Positions 8,897 to 17,835 of a stretch of 64,000 nucleotides of DNA are shown here, piece after piece; within the stretch, counting starts at the first letter, position 1; every line of letters begins with the position of its first letter. The notes below the pieces were generated by a model. That model did not search any database. It saw only the letters and a list, made by a program, of their open reading frames with translations, and was not told where the DNA came from. Source of the stretch: Synergistaceae bacterium DZ-S4. Its GTDB lineage: Bacteria; Synergistota; Synergistia; Synergistales; Synergistaceae. The stretch spans positions 1 to 64,000 of the forward strand of contig JAPCWD010000004.1 of the NCBI GenBank assembly GCA_025943965.1. Reading direction: 5' to 3'. The position numbers and the translations under genes were made by a program.

Positions 8897-10105
8897 CTAA
8901 ACCTCAATTACCCCCAGAGCCGCAATAGTCTCCATATCCTTATCCCCCCTGCCGGACAGGTTGACGAGGACCTTTTTGTCTTTTTCCATTTCGGCGGCGA
9001 TCCTTAGTGCTCCGGCGAGGGCGTGGGAGCTTTCGAGGGCGGGGATTATGCCCTCGGTGCGGCAGAGAAGCTTAAAGGCATTAAGGGCCTCTTTGTCGCT
9101 TGCGCAGATGTACTCGCCCCTGCCGCTCTCCTTCAGCGCGGCGTGGGCCGGGCCTACCGAAGGGTAGTCGAGTCCGGCGGCAATGGAATATACTTGCGCG
9201 GGTTCACCCTTTTCATCTGTGAGAACGTAGCTTTTAAAGCCGTGCATGACTCCCGGGGCACCCTTTGTCAGACTGGCTGCGTGATCTCCGTAGGTCAGAC
9301 CTCTTCCGGAGGGTTCGACCCCGATAAGCCGAACTTCCGGGTCTTCTATGAAGGCTGTGAAGGCGCCGATGGCGTTGCTCCCGCCGCCGACACATGCGAC
9401 GACCGCGTCGGGAAGGGAGCCGGTCCGCTCGATCATCTGGACCCTGGCCTCTTCGCCTATTATCTTTTGAAAATCCTGGACTATGGTCGGGTAGGGGTGG
9501 GGGCCTACGGCTGAGCCGAGGAGGTAAAAGACCGAGAGGTCTTTGCAGAACACTTCAAGAGCCGCGTCAACGGCCTCCTTGAGGGTTCCCTGTCCCTCCG
9601 ATACCGGGACCACTCTCGCACCCAGTGCCTTCATCCTGAGGACGTTCGGTGCCTGGCGTCCGATGTCTACAACTCCCATGTATATGTCGCACTCCATGCC
9701 CATCAGCGCGGCTACGGTGGCGCTGGCGACTCCGTGCATTCCCGCTCCCGTCTCCGCGATGATCTTCTTTTTGCCCATCCTTTTCGCGAGCAGGGCCTGT
9801 CCGATGCAGTTGTTTATCTTGTGGGCTCCGGTATGGTTCAGGTCTTCCCTCTTGAGGAATATCCTTGCTCCCCCGTTTTTCGCGGTGAGGTTTTTGCACT
9901 CGGTGAGTGCGGAGGGCCGGCCGACATAATCCTTCAGCAGGGTCAGGTATTCTTCCCTGAAAACGGTGCTGCAGCGGCACTTCTCATACTCGGCCGCTAT
10001 CTCTTCGAGCACTGGGGTGAGGTTTTCGGGAACGTAGCTGCCCCCGAAATCACCGAACATGCCTTTCACGGGGAAACCTGCCTGATTTTGTAATCTCTCT
10101 GTCAT
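8897..10105 (-). CDS. trpB: Tryptophan synthase beta chain
   Basis: TrpB joins indole to serine to make tryptophan, using PLP. The PLP lysine lies in [14 protein letters not shown] (about residue 95), the phosphate-binding loop in [12 protein letters not shown], and the COMM-type region in [12 protein letters not shown]. The 402-residue length is normal. The ATG follows AGAGGAGG. No trpA or other trp gene is next to it, so it may use free indole, for example from tryptophanase or a partner organism, or pair with a distant TrpA. Expression is probably controlled by the leader-peptide attenuator just upstream. Its last codons (GTA ATT GAG GTT TAG) form one arm of the downstream palindromic repeat. 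Confidence 0.97.
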   Translation of the reverse strand: MTERLQNQAGFPVKGMFGDFGGSYVPENLTPVLEEIAAEYEKCRCSTVFREEYLTLLKDYVGRPSALTECKNLTAKNGGARIFLKREDLNHTGAHKINNCIGQALLAKRMGKKKIIAETGAGMHGVASATVAALMGMECDIYMGVVDIGRQAPNVLRMKALGARVVPVSEGQGTLKEAVDAALEVFCKDLSVFYLLGSAVGPHPYPTIVQDFQKIIGEEARVQMIERTGSLPDAVVACVGGGSNAIGAFTAFIEDPEVRLIGVEPSGRGLTYGDHAASLTKGAPGVMHGFKSYVLTDEKGEPAQVYSIAAGLDYPSVGPAHAALKESGRGEYICASDKEALNAFKLLCRTEGIIPALESSHALAGALRIAAEMEKDKKVLVNLSGRGDKDMETIAALGVIEV

Positions 10106-10192
10106 GATATTATCCTCCTCTTAGCTCTTGTAAACTCTCTGGTCTGTTCTCATCTTTTCAGCGCGTGCTGCCGTGGTGCATTTATAAAAAAA

Positions 10193-10227
10193 GGGGGACT
10201 GAAAGAAAATTTCCCTTTCAGTCCCCC
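10193..10227 (-). terminator. trp attenuator terminator
   Basis: A 13-bp perfect stem (GGGGGACTGAAAG and its complement) has a 9-base loop and, on the minus strand, is followed by TTTTTTTATAA. It lies between the trpL leader peptide and trpB. A competing hairpin (10225-10251: CCCGTATC with GATACAGGG) shares the base of this stem and can act as an antiterminator. Confidence 0.85.
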
Positions 10228-10257
10228 TGTATCGACACAGCAAGATACGGGCGGACG

Positions 10258-10314
10258 CTAGACGCACCACCAGCTGTTGAAATTCTTATTCGTGAGGTTG
10301 GTAAATGATCTCAT
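10258..10314 (-). CDS. trpL: trp leader peptide, 18 residues
   Basis: The reading frame encodes MRSFTNLTNKNFNSWWCV with two consecutive TGG codons (positions 15-16), followed by TAG. A GGGGGA ribosome site lies six bases before the ATG. A -35/-10 pair lies just upstream and a strong terminator just downstream, before trpB. This is the classic layout of ribosome-mediated attenuation: a ribosome stalled at the Trp codons favours the antiterminator (10225-10251), while fast translation allows the terminator to form. It is too short for ordinary gene callers. Function is inferred from architecture. Confidence 0.85.
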   Translation of the reverse strand: MRSFTNLTNKNFNSWWCV

Positions 10315-10349
10315 GCAGCTTCCCCCGAAATTCCGATATATTGCGCGAA

Positions 10350-10378
10350 ATAGTACCACTCTAATCAATAAATTGCAA
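10350..10378 (-). promoter_or_regulatory. Promoter of trpL-trpB
   Basis: On the minus strand, TTGCAA (10378-10373) and TACTAT (10355-10350) are spaced 17 bp apart. The expected start near 10342 leaves a leader of about 28 bases before trpL. Confidence 0.55.
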
Positions 10379-10535
10379 TCCCACTAAATGATCATGTCTA
10401 AAAATACCCAAACACAAGCGCCAGATATATTTCCTGGAGGCTCCGTCGCAGGAAGATCATTTTTGATATAAAATACTACAGTGGTGCCTGAAAAATCGCC
10501 GTAAAATCTTATTTTTACCAAGGGGTCGCTTTTTT

Positions 10536-11654
10536 TTGAGTTCTGTAAAAATTTTGTTTTTTATCCTTACTCTGGGGTATATCCTGGGGAGCATAAAATT
10601 CTTCAACATCAGGCTGGGCACATCCGGAGTTCTCCTTGTTGCTCTGATCTTCGGGCATTTTGGACAGGAGATATCCGGCGCTGTCCGTGACATCGGCCTG
10701 GTATGTTTTGTTGCGTCTGTGGGATTGATAGCAGGTCCAGTATTTTTCTGCAATTTCAAAAGCAGAGCCGTTGCCTACATGGTAATAGGATTCGTGACGA
10801 TCATTTCCGGCGCAGCTTTATGCGTGGCTTCAATAAAGATATTGGGGATTCCAGTTCCTCTTGCTGTAGGAATAATGAACGGCGCACTGACAAGCACCCC
10901 GGGGCTCGCTGCCGCTATCGAAGCGACAGGTGATCCGAGCGCCTCCATAGGATATGGTATTGCTTATCCTTTTGGTGTCCTGGGTGTTGTCCTCTTTGTA
11001 CAGATAGTGCCCAGGATACTCAGAATAGATTTTAGCCAGACCAAGCCTGTGATGGACTGTGGGCAGGACCTGCAGCCGGAGGGTACTGCAGGAAAAGGAT
11101 CTATGAAAATTGACCCCTTCGGGTTTTTTCCTCTTGTACTGACAATAGCGGCAGGACTGATCGCTGCAAAGATAGTTATACCTCTTCCCGGAGGAGCCAG
11201 GTTCAGCCTGGGAGCATCCGGCGGACCGCTCCTTACGGGACTTATCATAGGATATTTCGGTCACATAGGCCCGATATCACTTGAGATAAAGAAATCGACC
11301 CTTGAGACGATGAGGGAATTCGGGCTCGCGCTGTTCCTTGCTGGAGCGGGGACAGCTGCTGGCAAAGGCTTTGTCGCAACTCTTATCGAACATGGCCCTG
11401 TCCTCTTCTTTGCCGGTGTCGGAATGACCCTTCTGCCTATGACAGTGGGGTATTTTATTGCAGCCAGGATGTTCAGCCTTGACATATACAATACGCTGGG
11501 GTCGATATGCGGAGGGATGACGAGTACCCCGGCGCTCGGCGTGCTCATCTCAGAGACCCGCACCGACTATGTCTCCCTGCCCTACGCCGCCACATACCCG
11601 GTTGCGCTGATACTCGTAGTCCTGGCATCCCAGTTCATAGCCATCCTCTGCTGA
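10536..11654 (+). CDS. AspT/YidE/YbjL-like membrane carrier, short form
   Basis: This inner-membrane protein of 372 residues has about ten hydrophobic helices arranged as two similar halves. Each half contains a GALTSTPGLAAA or GGMTSTPALGVL signature, which is typical of the aspartate:alanine exchanger superfamily. The two cytoplasmic TrkA_C (RCK) domains that normally separate the halves are absent and replaced by a short polar linker (about 165-190). It starts at TTG 10536, 11 bases after AGGGG. A terminator follows at 11693. The likely role is exchange or export of an amino acid or dicarboxylate; the substrate is unknown. It is divergent from trpL-trpB. Confidence 0.8.
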   Translation: MSSVKILFFILTLGYILGSIKFFNIRLGTSGVLLVALIFGHFGQEISGAVRDIGLVCFVASVGLIAGPVFFCNFKSRAVAYMVIGFVTIISGAALCVASIKILGIPVPLAVGIMNGALTSTPGLAAAIEATGDPSASIGYGIAYPFGVLGVVLFVQIVPRILRIDFSQTKPVMDCGQDLQPEGTAGKGSMKIDPFGFFPLVLTIAAGLIAAKIVIPLPGGARFSLGASGGPLLTGLIIGYFGHIGPISLEIKKSTLETMREFGLALFLAGAGTAAGKGFVATLIEHGPVLFFAGVGMTLLPMTVGYFIAARMFSLDIYNTLGSICGGMTSTPALGVLISETRTDYVSLPYAATYPVALILVVLASQFIAILC

Positions 11655-11692
11655 AGCCCTTGATCCGGACACACAGGTTTCCTGTCTGAACC

Positions 11693-11730
11693 AAAGAAGG
11701 CTTCCGCATTGAACGGAAGCCTTCTTTTTA
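11693..11730 (+). terminator. Bidirectional rho-independent terminator
   Basis: A 14-bp perfect stem (AAAGAAGGCTTCCG and complement) with a 7-base loop is followed on the plus strand by a T run. It lies between the convergent AspT-like and pilin-like genes and can serve both. Confidence 0.8.
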
Positions 11731-11749
11731 TAATCGACTTATGAGAAAA

Positions 11750-12661
11750 TCAGTTGCTGCTCAGCTTATACCAGGCATTTTTGCCGGTTGTCTCAGGCGT
11801 CTCATTCCAATTTAAGGGCGCTTTTACGTACATCGTATCCCAACTCCGGGGAGTTTGACCTGGGAGCAGAGCTCGGACTATGCAAACGTAGTAAGCGCCA
11901 TTGTAATATACTATATCGCCCCTGAAGAACTGATATCCCACAGGCACATCATCCCAGTTTACCGATACTCCAGTGAAACGCACCAAACCTGTCCCAAATT
12001 CGGATACCCAACCGGGCAGGTTGTCCGGAGCAGTGATTATATTTCCGTCAGCATCCCGGTTGCTCCCGTTAAACATAATATCTTCGTCATCCACCAAGGA
12101 GATATAATATTCCCTCTCGCCGTCAGGGGTATCAAAGTAAAGCCTCTCGCCCTTTTCAACGCTTATGTAGTTATTTGTCCCATCTGTATGATAGTTTGCC
12201 GGGTCCACCCAGTTAGTGGGCGCCTCGATCCCGTCTCCGCCAAATAAGTCAGTGCCGGGAATTATGGTCCCTGCGTGACCCGGTCCGCCGCCTCCGGGTC
12301 CGTCTCCGCCTCCGGGACTGTCTCCGCCGTGGATCGAACATACGACGGCCTCCCTGCCGTTGGATGTTCCTGCAGAGTAGATGCCGCCTGACGGACACTT
12401 GACCTCTTTGTTGCTTATCGTGTCTTTATAATCATCGTCTATGAAGTTTTGAAGGGTGTAAGTTTCCTTGCTGACGCCGCTTGAAAACCTGTATGAGTCA
12501 AGCGCCAACAAGACAGTAGCCCTGTTGCCGCTGCATGCCTTTTCTCTGACCATATCGTCAGAGGGGCCGACAACCAGATATAAAATTCCCGCCAGGATCC
12601 CTATTATTATGACTACGATCAGCAGCTCGACCAATGAAAATCCTTTGTCTATTTTTCTCAT
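11750..12661 (-). CDS. Type IV pilin-like protein with a C-terminal carbohydrate-binding-like module
   Basis: The protein opens with a prepilin signature, KGFSLVELLIVVIIIGILAG, in which cleavage after Gly would leave an N-methylated Phe and a long hydrophobic helix. A short globular part with two to three Cys residues follows, then a Gly/Pro-rich linker (about 115-130), then a domain ending in FRGDIVYYNGAYYVCIVRA and an aromatic-rich tail. The GD-x-V-x-Y-x-G-x-x-Y spacing resembles CBM5/12 (chitin-binding) modules, although this match is by eye. The start is ATG 12661 after GGGGGA, not the longer frame from 12724. No other pilus gene is adjacent, so it may be a minor pilin, pseudopilin or adhesin. 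Confidence 0.75.
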   Translation of the reverse strand: MRKIDKGFSLVELLIVVIIIGILAGILYLVVGPSDDMVREKACSGNRATVLLALDSYRFSSGVSKETYTLQNFIDDDYKDTISNKEVKCPSGGIYSAGTSNGREAVVCSIHGGDSPGGGDGPGGGGPGHAGTIIPGTDLFGGDGIEAPTNWVDPANYHTDGTNNYISVEKGERLYFDTPDGEREYYISLVDDEDIMFNGSNRDADGNIITAPDNLPGWVSEFGTGLVRFTGVSVNWDDVPVGYQFFRGDIVYYNGAYYVCIVRALLPGQTPRSWDTMYVKAPLNWNETPETTGKNAWYKLSSN

Positions 12662-12751
12662 GCTGTTCCCCCTGCCGAATATGATCACTCTATTATAGTA
12701 TCTCTTCAGCATAATGTGCAGCAATAAAGTGCCGGAATTTTAAGATCTGGG

Positions 12752-13933
12752 TCATATGGCCATCTCGATCTTGACTTCGCTGAAAGCGTCTATTGCCGCG
12801 TCAAGGTCCTCTTTCGTATGCCTTGCCGAGACCTGGGTCCTGATGCGGGCTTTGCCCCTTGGCACGACAGGGAAAGAAAAGCCGGTAACGTAGACTCCTT
12901 TTTCAAGGAGCCTGGCCGAGAATTCAGTGGCTATCCTTGCATCATAGAGCATGATGGGGACAATGGGATGTGTTCCAGGCAGCAGGTCGAAACCAAGGGC
13001 TTCCATCTTCTCCCTGAAGTATGAGGTGTTTTCATGTACCCTGTCCCTGTATTCGGTTGTGTCCCCGAGCATTTTGATGACCTCAAGAGAGGCCCCTGCT
13101 ATTGCCGGGGCAAGGGTGTTTGAGAAAAGATAGGGTCTGCTGCGCTGCCTAAGGAGTTCAACGACCTCCTTCTTTGCGCTGACGTAGCCTCCGGACGCAC
13201 CGCCGAGAGCCTTTCCGAGAGTGCCGGTCAGAATGTCCACCCTGCCCATTACCCCGCAGTATTCGTGGGTACCGCGCCCGGTCTTTCCCATGAATCCTAC
13301 CGCATGGCTGTCATCGACCAGTACGAGGGCATCGAACTCGTCCGCAAGATCGCAGATGGACTTAAGGTTTGCGATGTATCCGTCCATTGAAAAGACTCCG
13401 TCTGTGACTATCATCTTAATTCGGGAGCCCTTTGCCGCTTCAAGCTGTGTCCTCAGGTCTTCCATATCGTTGTTTTTATATCTGAATTTTGCTGCCTTGC
13501 AGAGACGGATCCCGTCGATGATGCTAGCGTGGTTCAGTTCATCGCTTATGACGGCGTCGCCTTCGCCCAGTATGGGTTCAAATACACCTCCGTTGGCGTC
13601 GTAGCATGATGAATAGAGGATAGTATCCTCCATGCCAAGGAAGTCGCTTATAGCTGCTTCGAGATCCTTGTGTATCTGCTGTGTGCCGCAGATGAATCGT
13701 ACCGAGGCGAGTCCGTAACCCCATCTGTCGTATGCCTCTTTTGCTGCCCTGATGACTCTGGGGGAGTCTGCAAGGCCGAGATAGTTGTTTGCGCACATGT
13801 TTATGACACCGAAATTTGTTGTTGTATCTATGATGTCTCTCTGAGGAGTTGTGATAACCCTCTCTGATTTGTAGAGTCCCTGCTCTTTTATCTCTTCTAT
13901 CGTTTTGATTATGGACCTAATGGCGCTCTTCAT
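12752..13933 (-). CDS. kbl: Glycine C-acetyltransferase (2-amino-3-ketobutyrate CoA ligase)
   Basis: This PLP enzyme cleaves 2-amino-3-oxobutyrate with CoA to glycine and acetyl-CoA, the second step of threonine catabolism. It belongs to the alpha-oxoamine synthase family: the region [12 protein letters not shown] contains the PLP-contacting Asp and His, and the Schiff-base lysine lies in [18 protein letters not shown]. Its length of 393 residues is typical. It lies 20 bases after tdh on the same strand with GGGGGG before the ATG, so the pair forms a tdh-kbl operon that converts threonine to glycine and acetyl-CoA. Confidence 0.96.
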   Translation of the reverse strand: MKSAIRSIIKTIEEIKEQGLYKSERVITTPQRDIIDTTTNFGVINMCANNYLGLADSPRVIRAAKEAYDRWGYGLASVRFICGTQQIHKDLEAAISDFLGMEDTILYSSCYDANGGVFEPILGEGDAVISDELNHASIIDGIRLCKAAKFRYKNNDMEDLRTQLEAAKGSRIKMIVTDGVFSMDGYIANLKSICDLADEFDALVLVDDSHAVGFMGKTGRGTHEYCGVMGRVDILTGTLGKALGGASGGYVSAKKEVVELLRQRSRPYLFSNTLAPAIAGASLEVIKMLGDTTEYRDRVHENTSYFREKMEALGFDLLPGTHPIVPIMLYDARIATEFSARLLEKGVYVTGFSFPVVPRGKARIRTQVSARHTKEDLDAAIDAFSEVKIEMAI

Positions 13934-13953
13934 TTATTTCATCCCCCCGGTCT

Positions 13954-14997
13954 TCAAACGTTTTGCCAGTCGAGAACTACTTTGCCCGATCCGCCGCTGT
14001 TCATCGCCCTGAAGCCCTCTTCGAAATCCCTGACATCGAACCTGTGAGTTATTACTTTGCTGATGTCAAGGCCGCTCTGGAGCATGGTGGTCATCTTGTA
14101 CCATGTCTCATACATCTGGCGTCCGTATATGCCCTTGAGCGTCAGTCCGTGAAAGATGACCTTGTCCCAGTCGATGACCGTACCAGGTTCAAGCAGGCCG
14201 AGAAGAGCTATCCTTCCGCCGTTGAACATGTGGTCGACCATGTCCGAGAAGGCTTTCGGGCTTCCCGACATCTCAAGCCCCACGTCGAAGCCCTCGCGGA
14301 TCTTCAGCTCCGCGAAGATATCCCTCAGCTTCTCCCTCTTTACGTTGACGGTACGGGTCGCGCCCATCTCTTTGGCAAGAGAGAGCCTGTAGTCGTTAAG
14401 GTCGGTCACGACTACGTTCCTGGCACCGACATGCCTGCATATCGCGGCTGCCATCATGCCTATCGGGCCGGCGCCCGTGATGAGGACGTCCTCCCCGATA
14501 AGGTCGAACTGAAGGGCTGTATGGGTCGCGTTTCCGAGCGGGTCGAAGCAGGATACTATGTCGTCGGGTATTTCGGGTGCGCACCTCCAGACGTTGGTCT
14601 TAGGTATCGAAAGGTACTGTGCGAAAGCACCGTCCCTGTTGACCCCTACACCGACCGTGTTGGGACAGTTGTGCCTCCTTCCAGCCAGGCAGTTCCTGCA
14701 GGTGCCGCATACGATGTGTCCCTCTCCGGAGACCCTCTCGCCGATCTCCCAGCCCCGGACATGGCTGCCAGTCTGTACTATCTCCCCTACGAACTCGTGG
14801 CCGATGGTCATTGGGGTCTTTATGGTCTTTTTTGACCATTCGTTCCAGTTGTAGATGTGGAGATCAGTGCCGCAGATGGAAGTCTTCTTGATCTTGATAA
14901 GAACGTCATCGGGTCCTACTTCGGGCATATCAACTTCGCGCATCCACAGTCCCGGTTCCGGCCTTTCCTTTACCAGAGCAATCATCTTTTTTGTCAT
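13954..14997 (-). CDS. tdh: L-threonine 3-dehydrogenase
   Basis: This zinc-dependent, NAD-linked medium-chain dehydrogenase oxidises threonine to 2-amino-3-oxobutyrate, which Kbl then cleaves. Catalytic zinc ligands appear in [15 protein letters not shown] and GHEFVG, the structural-zinc cysteines in [15 protein letters not shown], and the nucleotide-binding loop in [10 protein letters not shown]. The 347-residue length matches the enterobacterial enzyme closely. It is the first gene of the tdh-kbl pair. Upstream is a short non-coding stretch with one inverted GATTCCCGAGAAGGGCATTC-type repeat (about 15082-15115). Confidence 0.96.
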   Translation of the reverse strand: MTKKMIALVKERPEPGLWMREVDMPEVGPDDVLIKIKKTSICGTDLHIYNWNEWSKKTIKTPMTIGHEFVGEIVQTGSHVRGWEIGERVSGEGHIVCGTCRNCLAGRRHNCPNTVGVGVNRDGAFAQYLSIPKTNVWRCAPEIPDDIVSCFDPLGNATHTALQFDLIGEDVLITGAGPIGMMAAAICRHVGARNVVVTDLNDYRLSLAKEMGATRTVNVKREKLRDIFAELKIREGFDVGLEMSGSPKAFSDMVDHMFNGGRIALLGLLEPGTVIDWDKVIFHGLTLKGIYGRQMYETWYKMTTMLQSGLDISKVITHRFDVRDFEEGFRAMNSGGSGKVVLDWQNV

Positions 14998-15200
14998 GAC
15001 CTCACACTCCCGGAGAGATTTTTATGATGACTTTTGTACATGTTTATCAACAAAGAGCCAATGGTTCTAAAATATTGAAGTCACAGGATTCCCGAGAAGG
15101 GCATTCGGGAAAGACGGTGGGGAAGTTGAACCGATGAAAATTAATGGGGCAGATACTATTTTACCCCTTTAATGAGTTTGATGCTTGATCATCCTTTATC

Positions 15201-16475
15201 TCAGGTCCTGTTTTGTCCGTGTTTTGTGATGAGAGCCTCAATATAGCGTGACTTCAGCTGGGCCTGCGCCAGGCTTCTCTTAAGCCCGGGCATCCTGAGT
15301 ATGCTTCCGAGTATGCCGGCAAGGAGCCTGTGGCTGAAGAGGACCTTGTTGTCGAAGATGAGTTCCTGCAGGAGGCCTCTCTCGGTCGCCATCACGACCA
15401 CCCTGTGGGCGGTGTCCAGCGGCGTGATCAGCCTGTTCGGGCGCGGTTCGAAGATCAGGGCCCCCGACGGGCAGTGTCTGAGGCAGACTCCGCAGCCGAT
15501 GCATTTCTTTTCGTCAATCACGGCTTTTTTTTCCTGACCTTCGCCCGTCATCTCTATAGCGTTGACGGGGCAGATCTTTTCACACTTTCCGCACCCTATG
15601 CACTTTTCCTTATCTGCTTTTGTGATGAAGTTTGAGCAGATCGTCTGGGCGACCCCGAAGCGCCTTATCGCCAGAAGAGCCTCACAGCAGCATGAACAGC
15701 AGTTGCAAATGAAATTGACGTTCCTGCGTACGTTCTCGCCGAACTGGACCAGGTCATGTTCGTACGCCTGCTGCAGGAGGTCTTTGCATTCCGGGGCGCC
15801 GACCTGCCTTGCGTGTCCGTGTTTGATGAGAGTGGCCGCCGTTGTGTTGAAGGTCATGCATATGTCCATCGGGGCATCGCAGACAGTCCCGTTGTGCAAG
15901 GCCTTGTGCCTGCAGTAGCACATGCTTATCCCGATGTGCGAGGCTGTCTCTATCACGTTTGTCGCCCGTTCGTAGTCAAGTACGTGGAGTGCGTATTCGT
16001 CGGGTATCTGCGGTTCCTGGGGGAAGACCCTCCCCATCTGTGTCTCGCCGCTGCAGACCAGGTCTTTCATGAAGTCTTCCTCCACTGATATGTACTGGTG
16101 GAAGAGTTCACTCAGGGTCTTCTGGTCGATGTCCTCTCTGACCCTCATAAGTGAGAACTCGAAGAAGCCAGCCATCGGGGGCGGGACAGCGTATATCTGC
16201 TCCCCGTTCTGTTCGATGTCCACAAGTATGGCTCTCCCGGCGAGTTCGTCAAGGACCTTTTGCGCCTCGGTTTCAGAAAGCCTCCAAATATCGGCCGCCT
16301 GTTTTGCCCTGAACGGTTTTATCGGAAGCTGGGCCATCAGGCCTGCCTCCTTTTCCGTCATAAGGATCCTGAGTATGTCAAAAAGGAGTTTTGAAGCCGG
16401 AGCACCCTGGGGGAACCTGTTCAGCCTCTCTGTGAGCCTTGAGTAAGGAGATCCGTGGGTGTGGTTGTGAGCCAT
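15201..16475 (-). CDS. Ferredoxin-type protein with two [4Fe-4S] motifs and a Cys-rich middle
   Basis: The C-terminal part contains two standard cluster motifs, CIGCGKCEKICP and CIGCGVCLRHCP (about 290-340). Upstream lie CYCRHK, CDAPMDIC and a dense CNCCSCCCE, a pattern seen in uncharacterised 4Fe-4S dicluster proteins of anaerobes. The N-terminal 100 residues look like a winged-helix-type domain (PFRAKQAADIWRLSETEAQKVLDEL). ATG 16475 is preferred over 16481 because GGAGG sits only one base before the latter. The protein is probably a cytoplasmic electron-transfer or redox-sensing factor. Its partner is not evident. Confidence 0.75.
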   Translation of the reverse strand: MAHNHTHGSPYSRLTERLNRFPQGAPASKLLFDILRILMTEKEAGLMAQLPIKPFRAKQAADIWRLSETEAQKVLDELAGRAILVDIEQNGEQIYAVPPPMAGFFEFSLMRVREDIDQKTLSELFHQYISVEEDFMKDLVCSGETQMGRVFPQEPQIPDEYALHVLDYERATNVIETASHIGISMCYCRHKALHNGTVCDAPMDICMTFNTTAATLIKHGHARQVGAPECKDLLQQAYEHDLVQFGENVRRNVNFICNCCSCCCEALLAIRRFGVAQTICSNFITKADKEKCIGCGKCEKICPVNAIEMTGEGQEKKAVIDEKKCIGCGVCLRHCPSGALIFEPRPNRLITPLDTAHRVVVMATERGLLQELIFDNKVLFSHRLLAGILGSILRMPGLKRSLAQAQLKSRYIEALITKHGQNRT

Positions 16476-16542
16476 TTTCATACCTCCGCGGCGCCTTGAA
16501 GATAAGTCTATCGTTCCGGTACAGTATTGATTATACCTCTTA

Positions 16543-16578
16543 AAGCAGAAACAGGGGCATATACCCCTGTTTCTGCTT
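16543..16578 (-). terminator. Perfect 15-bp inverted repeat, terminator-like
   Basis: AAGCAGAAACAGGGG and its exact complement flank a 6-base loop, 56 bases beyond the stop of the PTS_EIIC_2 gene. The T run is weak, so it may be a terminator or a structure that separates this gene from the ferredoxin-type gene. Confidence 0.5.
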
Positions 16579-16633
16579 AATTTGATCTGCTTTAAACGAC
16601 TTTAGCCTCATAAAACGGTGCAAAAGTCCGGGA

Positions 16634-17662
16634 TCACAGGTCGAGCTTCATGTCTCCCGGTTTTATAAGACCGATCTTCCTCATTATCTCGGCGATGGCA
16701 AGAGTCGTGACCGCAGGCAGAAGGAAGTGCATCAGCCCTATCTGCATAAGTATTGCGGGGCTGCTTCCCATCGCGTCTATGGCACCGAACTGGCCTACAA
16801 AACCGCTTGTACCCATTCCCGCGCCAGAGGGGATGTTCTCCATTTTGAAGACAAGGGTAGATATGGGGCCGAGTATGACGCTGGCAAGCGTCGGGGGGAT
16901 CCATATCTGGGGGTGTCTCACTATGTTGGGCATCTGGAGCATGGAGGTGCCGATCCCCTGCGACAGAAGTCCTGCCAGTCCGTTCTCCCTGAAACTCATC
17001 ACCGCGAACCCTATCATCTGAGTGGAGCATCCGACTGTCGCGGCACCTGCAGCGATGCCCGAAAGATTCAGAGCTACCGCTATAGCCGCGCTCGAGATCG
17101 GAAGCGTGAGTATCATGCCCATCAATGCGGAGACTATGGCTCCCATGGGCCCGGGCTGCAGCTCCGTCGCGTTCATGATGATGATCCCGAGTCCGGTCAT
17201 CATTGCGCTGACCGTGGGCCCGGCGAGCTTTGCCACCGCCATCCCTGCGATTATGGTGCCGGAAGGGGTCGCTATAATGTCGACTTTTGTCTCCTTGGAT
17301 ATCATCTTTCCGACCTCGGATGCCACGACTGCACCCAGGAATGCGCCCACGGGGCCTCCCCACGTGTTGCCGGCGAAACCTACAGCGACACAGGAGAATA
17401 CGACCATAGGAGGTGCTTTGAGGGCCTGTGCGATCGCTACGGCGATGGCTGCTCCGGTCATGGAGCTTGCAAGGCCTCCGAATTCCACCAGGATCGGGAT
17501 CCCCGCTTTAGTTCCGATCGTTTTTAGGATCAGTCCGGTGATCAGTGATGAAAACAGGCCGACGCCCATTGCGCCGAGAGCGTCAACAAAGTAGCGTCTG
17601 AAGGAGAACTCCACTCCCTTGCGTTCGAGAAATGCGGAGATTTTGTTATTGCTCTTTCCCAA
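16634..17662 (-). CDS. PTS_EIIC_2 (PfoR-like) membrane protein
   Basis: This 342-residue inner-membrane protein has about nine hydrophobic segments and glycine-rich turns such as CVAVGFAGNTWGGPVGAFLG and GMGTSGFVGQFGAIDAMG. It resembles the PTS_EIIC_2/PfoR family of stand-alone IIC-like proteins. No IIA, IIB, HPr or EI gene is nearby, so phosphotransferase activity is doubtful. It starts at TTG 17662 after AAGAGG. It diverges from serine dehydratase with a shared 173-bp control region, so transport of serine or a serine precursor is a reasonable guess that the sequence does not prove. Confidence 0.75.
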   Translation of the reverse strand: MGKSNNKISAFLERKGVEFSFRRYFVDALGAMGVGLFSSLITGLILKTIGTKAGIPILVEFGGLASSMTGAAIAVAIAQALKAPPMVVFSCVAVGFAGNTWGGPVGAFLGAVVASEVGKMISKETKVDIIATPSGTIIAGMAVAKLAGPTVSAMMTGLGIIIMNATELQPGPMGAIVSALMGMILTLPISSAAIAVALNLSGIAAGAATVGCSTQMIGFAVMSFRENGLAGLLSQGIGTSMLQMPNIVRHPQIWIPPTLASVILGPISTLVFKMENIPSGAGMGTSGFVGQFGAIDAMGSSPAILMQIGLMHFLLPAVTTLAIAEIMRKIGLIKPGDMKLDL

Positions 17663-17835
17663 AAGACAGGACCTCTTTTCAGGTTAGTTTGTGAAAAACT
17701 CCATTGGGAAGCATTGTAATGAAGTTCAACGGAATTAACAACCCCGTTATTTAAAATTAATGACAGCAGAGAGCGAATGTGATATTTTTACTGGAACCAG
17801 CGACAGAATAGAGAAATATGGGGAGGCAATGCAAG

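Noticed and set aside
10320..10380. T-box-like segment before trpB (AGAGTGGTAC on the minus strand)
   Set aside because: The sequence is short, lies at the promoter -10 box, and there is no specifier stem or T-box antiterminator; the Trp-Trp leader peptide explains the terminator better.
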